In this document: positions 42,531 through 51,100 of the stretch, piece after piece
Position numbering within the stretch: the first letter of the stretch is position 1
How the letters are laid out: the number at the start of each line of letters is the position of its first letter
Assembly: GCA_947502405.1 (NCBI GenBank)
Contig: CANMZT010000005.1
Location: forward strand, 62,001 to 126,000
Length of the DNA: 64,000 bases
Direction of reading: 5' to 3'
DNA from: an uncultured Algibacter sp.
GTDB taxonomy: Bacteria > Bacteroidota > Bacteroidia > Flavobacteriales > Flavobacteriaceae
Made by a program: the position numbers and the translations under genes
The notes under the pieces: model-generated
What the model was told of the DNA's origin: nothing
Database searches by the model: none
The model's input: the letters and a program-made list of their open reading frames with translations, nothing else

Positions 42531-42554
42531 CTTATCAAATCAACCAAAAACAAA

Positions 42555-43007
42555 TTATAGAACTTCTTCTAAATAATCTGCTTTATTGTAGCTACTTTCA
42601 ATAGCATTTCGTTGTAATTTTAAAATGTTCTCAGTTGTTGGAGGTAGCTGGTTATCTTCTAAAACATCATTGTAATCGTTTAATGCTGCTTTTTCTCCGT
42701 TTCTAACTTCTTCTAACATAGATTCTTCATCATCTGAAGAGAACAACGCTTTAGTATCCATCCAAGTTCTGTGTATGGCACCTTTTATGCTTCCGCTATC
42801 TTCATTAATTTCACAACCATTATCTAATAGTTCTTTTCTTAATTCCGTTCTAAACTTACGACGTTCTTCAGCTTTCTCTTTAAAAAAGCTTTTTATTGCA
42901 GAAGACTCTACGTTTTCGCATGCTTTTTCGAAACCTTTCTCGGCATCGTATGATTTTTCTAGTAGACTATTTAACTTACTCTCTGTATTTTCTGAAAAAA
43001 TTCCCAT
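42555..43007 (-). CDS. DUF2383 / PA2169-family four-helix-bundle protein
   Basis: 150 aa helical protein. The N-terminus (SKLNSLLEKSYDAEKGFEKA) and the later segment IKGAIHRTWMDTKALFSS plus GEKAALNDYNDVLED with LPPTTENILKLQ follow the DUF2383 pattern, a ferritin-like stress protein family. Start at 43007 (MGIFSENTESK) fits the family better than the upstream in-frame ATG at 43073. Related by eye to the protein at 55892. Confidence 0.78.
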   Translation of the reverse strand: MGIFSENTESKLNSLLEKSYDAEKGFEKACENVESSAIKSFFKEKAEERRKFRTELRKELLDNGCEINEDSGSIKGAIHRTWMDTKALFSSDDEESMLEEVRNGEKAALNDYNDVLEDNQLPPTTENILKLQRNAIESSYNKADYLEEVL

Positions 43008-43239
43008 AGTAAATATTTTATTTAAGTGCAGTAAAAAATGATGCTTACTGCTCTGCATCTTCTTATATATCACAAATTTACAGGTAAACTATTGTTTTAA
43101 TTAGTGCTATTAAAATTGAGATTGACTCAAAGGAAATCTCAAAAAAAAGAATCTTGATATAAGCTAAAAAGCATAGTTAATTGAGTTAATGTTTTATCAA
43201 TTGATTGTTTATTTTAACAGAAATAACATAACAGAGAAC

Positions 43240-43761
43240 ATGAGTGATTTTATTTATAATAGCCAAGATACCATAGCAAAATCTTTAATATCATTAGTAG
43301 TGATTTTTAGTTGCATCATACTAATTACCCGATTATTTGGGCTGCGAACCTTTGCAAAAATGTCTAGTATAGATTTTGCGTCTACCATCGCCATTGGTTC
43401 TGTACTTGCGAGTGTAATACTTAATTCTAATCAATCGTTAGTAAAGGGAGGCTTGGTTTTATTATGCATTGTAGGGTTTCAATTTTTGTTTTCTTACGGA
43501 ACTAGAAAATCTAAACTAATACAATCCGTTTTTGTAAATACTCCAAAGTTACTAATGAAGGATGGAGAGATACTTTATGATAATCTCAAAAAGACAAACC
43601 TGAGCAAAAGTGATTTGATTGCTAAATTGCGAGAAGCTAATGTGTTTAGTTTTAATGAAGTAAAAGCGGTTGTTCTTGAATCTACTGGAGATGTATCCGT
43701 ATTACACTGTGATGATGAAAAAGATATTGACGATGTTATATTAAACGACGTAGAGGGTTAA
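43240..43761 (+). CDS. DUF421 (YetF-like) membrane protein
   Basis: 173 aa. Three membrane helices (LISLVVIFSCIILITRLFG, FASTIAIGSVLASVILN, LVLLCIVGFQFLFSYG) and a cytoplasmic YetF domain with PKLLMKDGEILYDNLKK and LREANVFSFNEVKAVVLES, which is the DUF421 signature. Start chosen at 43240 (MSDFIYNSQ); the frame is open to 43189. A GATTGACTCA motif lies 120 bp upstream in the region divergent to the DUF2383 gene. Confidence 0.82.
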   Translation: MSDFIYNSQDTIAKSLISLVVIFSCIILITRLFGLRTFAKMSSIDFASTIAIGSVLASVILNSNQSLVKGGLVLLCIVGFQFLFSYGTRKSKLIQSVFVNTPKLLMKDGEILYDNLKKTNLSKSDLIAKLREANVFSFNEVKAVVLESTGDVSVLHCDDEKDIDDVILNDVEG

Positions 43762-43861
43762 CCATCACATAATTAGCATTAGCTAATTGTTCTATTTTTA
43801 AAATGGATAGCGTCAATGAAGTAATAACAGCATTATTAATTTTACAGTAAAATAAAATATT

Positions 43862-43966
43862 ATGGAAAAAGAAGAAGACAAAACAAAAGGTAAAGAGGAA
43901 GAAAACATGGACGGAAAATCATGGAGAATTAATGAAGATCCTGAAGATAAAGAAAAAGAAAAATAA
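43862..43966 (+). CDS. Very small, highly charged protein
   Basis: 34 aa, about two thirds Lys, Glu or Asp, with one aromatic motif DGKSWRINED. No hydrophobic segment and no known family. The frame begins about 100 nt after the DUF421 stop and ends at a strong terminator, so the transcript boundary supports it as a real small gene of the stress block. Low-complexity composition makes this uncertain. Confidence 0.45.
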   Translation: MEKEEDKTKGKEEENMDGKSWRINEDPEDKEKEK

Positions 43967-43971
43967 TTTTT

Positions 43972-44004
43972 AAAAAGGATTAGTTCTAAATACTAATCCT
44001 TTTT
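43972..44004. terminator. Bidirectional terminator
   Basis: AAAAAGGATTAGT (43972-43984) pairs with ACTAATCCTTTTT (43992-44004), 7-nt loop. It includes the stop codon of the convergent membrane protein gene. Confidence 0.85.
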
Positions 44005-44535
44005 TTTATCGCTATCACAATCATCAGTTTCGGCAAAAATTTTATCATTACCCAAACCTATGGATTTAATCATATTTACCACAGTGTTATATAACATTAA
44101 AACAACAACTGTTAATGAAGCACCTAATATGCTGGTAATGCCTAGAGTTATGTAATAAATTATGCTATACCAGCGCTCTGGTACATTATCCCCTTCTGCA
44201 ATTGGTAAATTAAGTAAAATAAAACTCAAAATTGCTGAAATTAAAACTACCGTATCAAATTTGGCTACTAGTAAGATATTCTTATAATAGTCATCATTTA
44301 ATTTATTATTCAAATCGTTACTAATACCAAGTACAGTTAATAATAGAGCTAGTATGGTGGTAGATGCCAGTATTATGGTATTAGATAGCATATTAATACC
44401 TGATATAGACTTTTTAAACAACTCTTTAGCTTCATAACCACTTAAATCTCCTATGGCGTAAGCGCCAGCTGCTAAAATTATAAGCGCTATGAAACCTGCT
44501 AGAATTATTCGCTTTACATAAACTTTAAGCTTCAT
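43993..44535 (-). CDS. Four-helix membrane protein, unrecognised family
   Basis: 180 aa with four predicted membrane helices (IILAGFIALIILAAGAYAIG, TIILASTTILALLLTVLGI, FDTVVLISAILSFILLNLP, YYITLGITSILGASLTVVV) and an acidic cytoplasmic tail (AETDDCDSDKKKD). I do not recognise the family. It follows the hibernation factor gene by 3 nt on the same strand, so the two are probably cotranscribed. Confidence 0.65.
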   Translation of the reverse strand: MKLKVYVKRIILAGFIALIILAAGAYAIGDLSGYEAKELFKKSISGINMLSNTIILASTTILALLLTVLGISNDLNNKLNDDYYKNILLVAKFDTVVLISAILSFILLNLPIAEGDNVPERWYSIIYYITLGITSILGASLTVVVLMLYNTVVNMIKSIGLGNDKIFAETDDCDSDKKKD

Positions 44536-44538
44536 GGT

Positions 44539-44847
44539 TTAGTAGTTTGACATTTTTGCTTTTCGCTTTTCTAATTGGTCTTTTAAGTCTCTTATAGTTT
44601 CACTAATAGCTTGCTCAAAATCAGATTCGTCAGATGAAGCATAAATTCGAGGTCCAGGAGCACTCAGCCTGATACCACAGTGGTGCTGAGAGCCAATATC
44701 CTTATTGTCTAACTTCAAAAACACATCTGCTCTTATTACAAAATCATATCTGTTTTTTATGGTAGCTAGTTTGTCTTTAATAAAGGTTTCTAGTGCATCG
44801 CTTGCACTAACGTTAACGTATTCATAAACTATTTCAAAGTCTTTCAT
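44539..44847 (-). CDS. hpf: Ribosome hibernation promoting factor, short form
   Basis: 102 aa RaiA/HPF-type protein. FEIVYEYVNVSASDALETFIKD, ADVFLKLDN and RLSAPGPRIYASSDESDFEQA with the closing IRDLKDQLEKRKAKM follow the S30AE domain. The length is that of short HPF/YfiA, without the long-HPF dimerisation tail. It blocks the decoding channel of resting or stressed ribosomes. Placed in the stress block and cotranscribed with a membrane protein. Confidence 0.85.
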   Translation of the reverse strand: MKDFEIVYEYVNVSASDALETFIKDKLATIKNRYDFVIRADVFLKLDNKDIGSQHHCGIRLSAPGPRIYASSDESDFEQAISETIRDLKDQLEKRKAKMSNY

Positions 44848-45006
44848 AAAATAAAATTTTCATCTAATGTACCATCTGTTTTAAGGTGTTTTTAACTCTA
44901 AAAACATTAGTATTAACGCTTTAGCTGTTATGTAAAAGAGTTAAACCTTTAATTATATGCATCAATCTCGCTCAAATTCTTAGTCTAATTTTAACAAAAA
45001 AACAAC

Positions 45007-45462
45007 ATGGGACAATTAGCTACAGATAATAAGCAACTAATATTTATTTATTCAGAAGAATCAAACTTAGGTAAGCGCCTTTTACCTTATGTGCAAAATG
45101 CAGATAAAGCAGTAAGACTTATTAATATAAATAAAGAGCGTATTGCAGATACTATTTGGCTAGAAATAGCCGCTATGCTTAATAAAGATATTGGAGATTT
45201 ATTTGATACAGATTATCTAAATAGTAGTAGCATGAATAGTAATAGCGAATTTAATGTAGCCGATTGGTTGAAGATTATAGATAAAACGCCATCAATACTT
45301 CAAAACCCAATTGCTATAAACGGTACTACAGCAAAGATAATTAAAGAAAAACGAGAAATATTTTCAGTATACAACACCACAGGTGCAAATTTTGATAAGA
45401 GTCCTACTGCAATTAAGTATGCTAATCATAAAGATACAACTGGATTAAAAAGAGCAATGTAA
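45007..45462 (+). CDS. ArsC/Spx-like thioredoxin-fold protein lacking the catalytic Cys
   Basis: 151 aa. LIFIYSEESNLGKRLLPYV takes the place of the ArsC motif CxxS/CxxxxxL, but no Cys occurs anywhere in the protein. The second half KIIDKTPSILQNPIAINGTTAKII matches the ArsC/Spx pattern PxLLxRPIxxxxxxAxxG. A non-enzymatic regulator or binding protein is therefore more likely than an arsenate reductase. Its stop overlaps the start of the next small gene (TAATG). Confidence 0.65.
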   Translation: MGQLATDNKQLIFIYSEESNLGKRLLPYVQNADKAVRLININKERIADTIWLEIAAMLNKDIGDLFDTDYLNSSSMNSNSEFNVADWLKIIDKTPSILQNPIAINGTTAKIIKEKREIFSVYNTTGANFDKSPTAIKYANHKDTTGLKRAM

Positions 45463-45647
45463 TGTTAGATGTAGGAATGCATGTGGCATGGATAGAAGAT
45501 AGTAATCATAATGAGGGTTTGATTATAGACTTCTACCAGTTTAAAACAAAAAAGTATTATAAGAAACATAAGCACGCCGTACTTATTAAATGTAATAATG
45601 GAAAGCATGTTTTAAAATTAGAGAACGAAATAATTACACTTAATTAA
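45462..45647 (+). CDS. Small SH3-like protein related to DUF2945
   Basis: 61 aa. GMHVAWIEDSNHNEGLIIDFY and AVLIKCNNGKHVLKLENEI parallel GTTVKWNWANGTAQGKVVETY and KVLFIEQDDGCNVLKLESEV of the DUF2945 protein at 35854, so a divergent member of that small-barrel family is inferred. Translationally coupled to the ArsC-like gene upstream by a TAATG overlap. Confidence 0.6.
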   Translation: MLDVGMHVAWIEDSNHNEGLIIDFYQFKTKKYYKKHKHAVLIKCNNGKHVLKLENEIITLN

Positions 45648-45648
45648 T

Positions 45649-45816
45649 ATGAAACAAGGAAAAGAAGATTTTGAATTTGTAAAAGACAATAATGAAAGTA
45701 AAGGCAACTATATTTTTCAGAAAGATGGTATAACCAAAAAAGGATTTGTATTTGTAGCAATAGTTCTTGTTGTATTAATTTTAGCTGTCATATTTATGCC
45801 TAAACTAGTTGGTTAG
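45649..45816 (+). CDS. Small single-helix membrane protein
   Basis: 55 aa: a charged N-terminal half (KEDFEFVKDNNESKGNYIFQ) and one C-terminal membrane helix (FVFVAIVLVVLILAVIFM). It starts 1 nt after the previous stop codon, so it belongs to the same operon as the ArsC-like and SH3-like genes. No known family. Confidence 0.6.
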   Translation: MKQGKEDFEFVKDNNESKGNYIFQKDGITKKGFVFVAIVLVVLILAVIFMPKLVG

Positions 45817-45862
45817 TTTTCTTGGAATCAATCTTATTAACGTTTAAAACCCCTCTCAAAAA

Positions 45863-46021
45863 ATGAAAACCCCTCAAATTAACAGAGTAAACAATAATAA
45901 TGCCTACAAAAAAAACAGAACACTAAAAAAACCAAATTTTTATTTCTTATTGGGTGTGCTTACGGCATCGGTAATTTTTATTATTATTTTAAACCTACTC
46001 ATCATAAAACTTAACGCTTAA
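45863..46021 (+). CDS. Small single-helix membrane protein
   Basis: 52 aa: basic, Asn-rich N-terminus (NRVNNNNAYKKNRTLKKPN) and one membrane helix (FLLGVLTASVIFIIILNLL). The frame lies 46 nt behind the preceding small membrane protein on the same strand and shows the same charged-then-hydrophobic design. Hypothetical. Confidence 0.5.
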   Translation: MKTPQINRVNNNNAYKKNRTLKKPNFYFLLGVLTASVIFIIILNLLIIKLNA

Positions 46022-46048
46022 TTTAAGTGTCTTAATATTCAGTTTAAT

Positions 46049-46072
46049 AGCTTGATGATATCTCATCAGGCT
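46049..46072. promoter_or_regulatory. Hairpin between the small-gene operon and the beta-propeller gene
   Basis: AGCTTGATGA (46049-46058), TATC, TCATCAGGCT (46063-46072): 10-bp stem with one G-T pair and no T run. Either a weak terminator for the small genes or a leader structure for the next gene, 20 nt downstream. Confidence 0.4.
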
Positions 46073-46091
46073 ACAATTTATACTATCATTT

Positions 46092-46889
46092 ATGAAATAT
46101 ATAATTATTTTATTTTTCAGTTTAATTTTAAATGCGCAGTCTCAAGAGTTACAGAAAATAACTCCAATAGATGAAGATTTGGATGAAGTATCTGCTGTAG
46201 AACAAATATCCAATGATTCTAAATTCTGGGTAATCCAGGATTCTGGAAATGATAATATTTTATATCGCATTAATGGAAATGGAAACATAGTAAATACAAT
46301 AGAAGTTGTAAACGCTACAAATGATGATTGGGAAGATTTAACTTCAGATGAAAATGGTAATATCTATATTGGTGATTTTGGAAACAACTCCAAAAAACGT
46401 AAAACCTTTTTAATTTATAAGATTAATAATTCAGATTTAAATTCAGAAAAAGCGACATCTCAGAAAATTGAGTTTAAGCTGCCTAAAAAGAATAAATCTA
46501 AAGACTTTGAAGCTTTCTTCTTATTTAATAATAATTTTTACATGTTTAGTAAAGAAAACAATAGAACAGTAGTTTACAAAGTGCCTAATAAAATAGGTTC
46601 GCATACCGCAAGTTTTGAAAAAAAAATTAAGCTTAAAGGTAAGCATAATAAAGTTACTTCAGCAGATATAAGCCCTAATGGAAAGCGAGTAGTTTTATTA
46701 AACCATGATAAAATTTGGCTTTTAACCGACTATAAAAATGATGATTTTTTTGAAGGAAGTGTTAAAAAAATGGATTTAAATCATGATTCTCAAAAAGAAG
46801 GTGTTTATTTTAAATTAGATGATACGCTTATATTATCTGATGAGCAAAATGATGATGAAGGTAGCAACCTGTATGTTTTTAAGCTATAG
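46092..46889 (+). CDS. Secreted beta-propeller-like protein
   Basis: 265 aa with a signal peptide (cleavage near NAQSQ). Repeating strand motifs with Asp/Gly turns (FWVIQDSGNDNILYRING, DWEDLTSDENGNIYIGDFGNN, VTSADISPNGKRVVLLNHD) suggest a propeller of the phytase/SMP-30/NHL kind. The motif DWEDLTSDENGNIYIGDFGNN, quoted in part, is common in Flavobacteriia secreted proteins. No catalytic set can be assigned. Confidence 0.6.
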   Translation: MKYIIILFFSLILNAQSQELQKITPIDEDLDEVSAVEQISNDSKFWVIQDSGNDNILYRINGNGNIVNTIEVVNATNDDWEDLTSDENGNIYIGDFGNNSKKRKTFLIYKINNSDLNSEKATSQKIEFKLPKKNKSKDFEAFFLFNNNFYMFSKENNRTVVYKVPNKIGSHTASFEKKIKLKGKHNKVTSADISPNGKRVVLLNHDKIWLLTDYKNDDFFEGSVKKMDLNHDSQKEGVYFKLDDTLILSDEQNDDEGSNLYVFKL

Positions 46890-46909
46890 CAATATGCAAT
46901 AAGCAAGCG

Positions 46910-48145
46910 TTACATTTTTTTATTGAAATATGCTACGGCGCGAATACTAAACATGCCGTGAATAATAATGCTAAATAGAACAGTGTAAGATACAATGCCA
47001 AAAAGTGATTCATATCCTTTAAAATGTCCATTTATAATAGCAAAGCTTAAGTAGAAAAAAGATCCTATTCCTTTAATTCCAAAAAACGAAATAGCAAGCC
47101 TCTTCTTCCATTGTAATTTAGTTTTTAAAAGTGCTAGCATGCCTGTAAGTGGTCTTACCAATAATACAAAAACTAAGCTAAACAGTATACCTTTCCAATC
47201 TGTATAACTCAGAATACCAGAGACTATAGCACCACCAAAGAAGATAATCCATAATAAAGATGTTAGCTTTTCGGTGCTTTCTATAAAATTAAGCAAGGAA
47301 CTTTTAGGTTTTGTATGCGCATGACGCTCAAAATATTGTAAAGCTACACCAGTAGCAAAAACAGAAAGAAAACCATATGATGATGCTAATTCTGCCAAAC
47401 CATAACTAAAAAAAGTTAATGCTAAAGCTAAGAATCCATTAGTAATTTGTTTTTGTTGGTGCTTGGTGTGTTTAGATAATATGTAGCTTATTAATAGCCC
47501 TAAACATCCACCAATTAAAATACCCACTATAATTTTATACATAAAATAATAGCTCAAAATTTTTACGAAATCTAAGTTTTGAAAATGTGATGATTGTGAC
47601 CAAAGTATAGCTACATAAACAAAAGGAAACGCTAACCCATCATTTATTCCTGCCTCTCCAGTTAGTGCAAAACGTAAACTTGTTTCTTTTTCTTTATTGA
47701 TGTTTTGATGATTTTCTAACTGAAGTTCAGAAGCTAGCACTGGATCAGTAGGCGCTAAAACTGATGCTAATAGTAGACTAACCGCCCCATTTAAATTAAG
47801 CCAATAAAATGCTATTAAATAAACGGATACCATAGATAATAACATGGTAACGCTAACGAGCCTAAATGGGATTTTCCAATGTTTAAAAGTAAAGCGTGTA
47901 CCTACTTTTAAGCCAGCAACCATTAAGCTTATAATTACAATAATCTCGGTAATTATTTTGGCAGACTGGAAATTCCATAAAGGATCTGGCCACGGTAGGG
48001 GAGCTTTAAAAAGGTATAGTAACATACCAAAAAACAGCATAGGTATAACATGGCTAATTTTTAATTTATCTGCATAAATAGGTATAAATGACATTAATGA
48101 AATTGCCAAACCTAGACTAACCAGAAGTAGAAAATATGTATTCAA
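46910..48145 (-). CDS. Cation:proton antiporter (NhaP/CPA1-like)
   Basis: 411 aa with about 12 membrane helices. LLASVLAPTDPVLASELQ holds the Asp-containing discontinuous helix and LTGEAGINDGLAFPFVYVA the second signature with the transport Asp, as in CPA1-family Na+/H+ exchangers; LAISFFGIKGIGSFFYL is the late conserved Arg/Lys helix. Last gene of an operon with topoisomerase IB and the surface phosphoesterase fusion, 21 nt after the latter. Confidence 0.9.
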   Translation of the reverse strand: MNTYFLLLVSLGLAISLMSFIPIYADKLKISHVIPMLFFGMLLYLFKAPLPWPDPLWNFQSAKIITEIIVIISLMVAGLKVGTRFTFKHWKIPFRLVSVTMLLSMVSVYLIAFYWLNLNGAVSLLLASVLAPTDPVLASELQLENHQNINKEKETSLRFALTGEAGINDGLAFPFVYVAILWSQSSHFQNLDFVKILSYYFMYKIIVGILIGGCLGLLISYILSKHTKHQQKQITNGFLALALTFFSYGLAELASSYGFLSVFATGVALQYFERHAHTKPKSSLLNFIESTEKLTSLLWIIFFGGAIVSGILSYTDWKGILFSLVFVLLVRPLTGMLALLKTKLQWKKRLAISFFGIKGIGSFFYLSFAIINGHFKGYESLFGIVSYTVLFSIIIHGMFSIRAVAYFNKKM

Positions 48146-48166
48146 TGCTATTAAAAAATCACTTTG

Positions 48167-51100
48167 TTATAAATTGAAATTAAAACCAAACGAAAATCTT
48201 AATCCATCTACGCTATTAAATAAATTAAAAGTACCCGAAATAGACTCTGCTGATGATACCCAAAAACCACCTCCGTACGATTGATGCCATGTGTTTGAGG
48301 TCTCATCATTAACCCAAACTCGCCCAATATCATAACCTCCAAAAATTCCAATTTGTAGTGGTAAGGTTTTGGTTTTAAATGAGTTAAAGCTATACCTTAA
48401 ATCAGCATTTCCAACTAAGGCATTTTGTCCTGTAAAACGCTGTAGTCTATAGCCTCTTAAACCTGTACTGCCACCAATGTTTGCAGCTTGATAAAAAACA
48501 ATATCATTGCCAAATCTAAGTTGTGTGCGCATATCAGTTTTTAAAACTAGTTTTCTGTTTTTAGAGATACTATTGTAGAACCCTAAATGGGAATTTAAGT
48601 AACCAAATGTTTGTTTACTATTATCAATTTCTGTTTTAGCTCCTAAATCGATATTAAATAGCATACCTCTAGTTGGGTTAATGGCCTCATCATAACTTTG
48701 ATATTTAAAGATACCTTCAAGACCAGCAAAATAGCGTCGCTCATAAAAATCTGTATTGGTTTCATCTATTAAATCTGTAATAAATCTATTATCGGTATCG
48801 TCTATTTCAATACCTTCAAAAATGCCTCTAAATCCGAAATCGCTTCCAAAAGCCCCCTTTTTTAAAACACCAACTTTAAATCTATAAATACTAGTCCTAA
48901 CACGATTATAATCAAAGTCTAAATCGTCATCATTATTTAGACTTTCATTGCCAAATCCAAAAAAGTTCTGAGCAAAATTATTGGAAGTAAAAAGGCCTTC
49001 TACATGCATATTCCATTGCTCAACAACATTATATTCGCCATTGTAACGTAAATCAAATCCTTCAGTCGCAAAATAATAGCCTATTTTAAAATTATGTTTA
49101 GACGTAAAAGGGTTACGTTCAAATCCATAATTTGTTTTTGTTACAGATAACCCTGTAAGTAAACCATCATCAGGGTTGAATCCTAATATTGGCGAAAAGA
49201 TTCCAGAGGAAGAGTTATATTTCTTATAATCAAAAACATTGAAATTGTAAAAGTTTGTAAAATGTACATCTGCACCATTTTTTTGTAAAACAGTATTTGG
49301 TTTTGTTTTATGATCGTAGATTTTAATACGATTTCCTTTTGCAACTGAATAGGTGTCGTTTTCCTGTCCACCAATTAACCTTATTTTAATGGGGTTTTTT
49401 ACCCTGCCAGTTACGGTAAAGGTATCTTTGTCATCCAAACCATAAATCCACAATTCCTTTGTGAGATTGCGATTAAAAGTTTTATCAACAAGTACATCAG
49501 CACGTTTTCCGTCTTTATTTCGTGTAATAACTATTCGAGTTTTGTTGTTTTTTTGTCTTTCAATATCGATAAAGTCATCTTTGTCAGTTCCAGTTAGAAT
49601 TACAAGGTTATTTAAAAACTTGTAATAGCGTTCTGCAATTTTTACAAGGTTTTGTTTTCTGTTTGTAAAATGCGTTTTAATGTCTTTAAGGCTTTCATCT
49701 TTTACTTCGTCTGGTAATGCTGAAAAAGCACTATTAACTACCGTTTCGTTTATATTATTTTGAATGTATTTGGCTTCAGCAATCCAATCTTCTAGATTAG
49801 CTTGTTGAATTAATATTCGATCTAATTTAACACCAGCGTTATTCATCCATGCTATATCGCCTTCATCTACATCATCATCATAAACTTGTAATTGTTTTGA
49901 GGAGCTAGAAATAAAGCGCATAACATCTAGCAAACCACCATCAAAATTAGAAAATACTTGGTCGCGGTCTCTGGGGATAGGCTTATAGAGCTTATCGCCA
50001 TTAGGTTGATCAAATTGTGCCCAACGCCATTGATCTTGGTGTCTGTCCCAATCTCCTAGAAGCATGTCAAATAAACGAGCTCTAATAAAAGCATTCTCAT
50101 CAATTTTATATTTTTCGTCTTTTCTTATTTTTTGAATAATATCGTGTGTACTTTCAATGTCGTCAGGATTGTTAAAAGTATTGCCTTCATAATTATCTTC
50201 TGGACGTTCTTCTATCATGTAAAGTTCGTTACCATACTCATCATTGTATTTACCTAGATGTTTGTGTTTAGGAATGTAGTATAGTTTAGGGTTTGTGTGT
50301 AATACGTTGATAGCATCTGAGAGTTTTGGAACTGCTAAAAATGCATAAGGATGCGCAGAGGTATAAAAGTCTAAAATTAAACCTTCAACTTTAGTACGCT
50401 CAAAATCATCCTCAATATATTTGTCTTTAAAAAGCACAGTTTGTAAATATTGTGTAGCGCTCTTTTTTAGAGCTCGCATATTTAATTCTCTGCCATCTTT
50501 AGTTTTTAAACGTAAAGATCGAGTTTGGTGCCCACCACCTTTACGTACAATCTCTAACCCTCCATACAACGTGTCTAATGTAGCTACTTTAACATTTATA
50601 TCTGTACTGTATAGTTGACGATAATGCTTGCCCCAAACTGTTTCAAAAAAACCTGTACGATCTGTTTGTTCATCAGTATATATGGATGTTCGAATTTCTT
50701 TAGGAAAAGTGTCTGGTAGCGTTGAAACATCATACACTTTTTTAGGTGGAAATACTTCTTTTTGATATAATAGTTTAGGTGCTTCATTCTCATAGCCAAA
50801 AAATTGTACCCAAGAACTGCCGTCTTCATAAATTATAAATTCAGCAAAACCTTCTTTCCCATAAGAAAATAGCCCGTTGTTGCTTAAACTTGCATTGGAA
50901 TGTTTAGAGGCAGATCCAGAAACAATTTGTTTTATGTACTCATCTTCAATGTATTGTAAAGAGTGTTCATGACCAGATACTACAATTACATTATTATAAT
51001 CTACCAATAGAGGTTCTAACCTGCTCATTAATTCGTTGTATCTTTCGTTGTATCTATCTTGAATAGAAACACCGCCTTGAGTGCGAATTTGTGTAATTAA

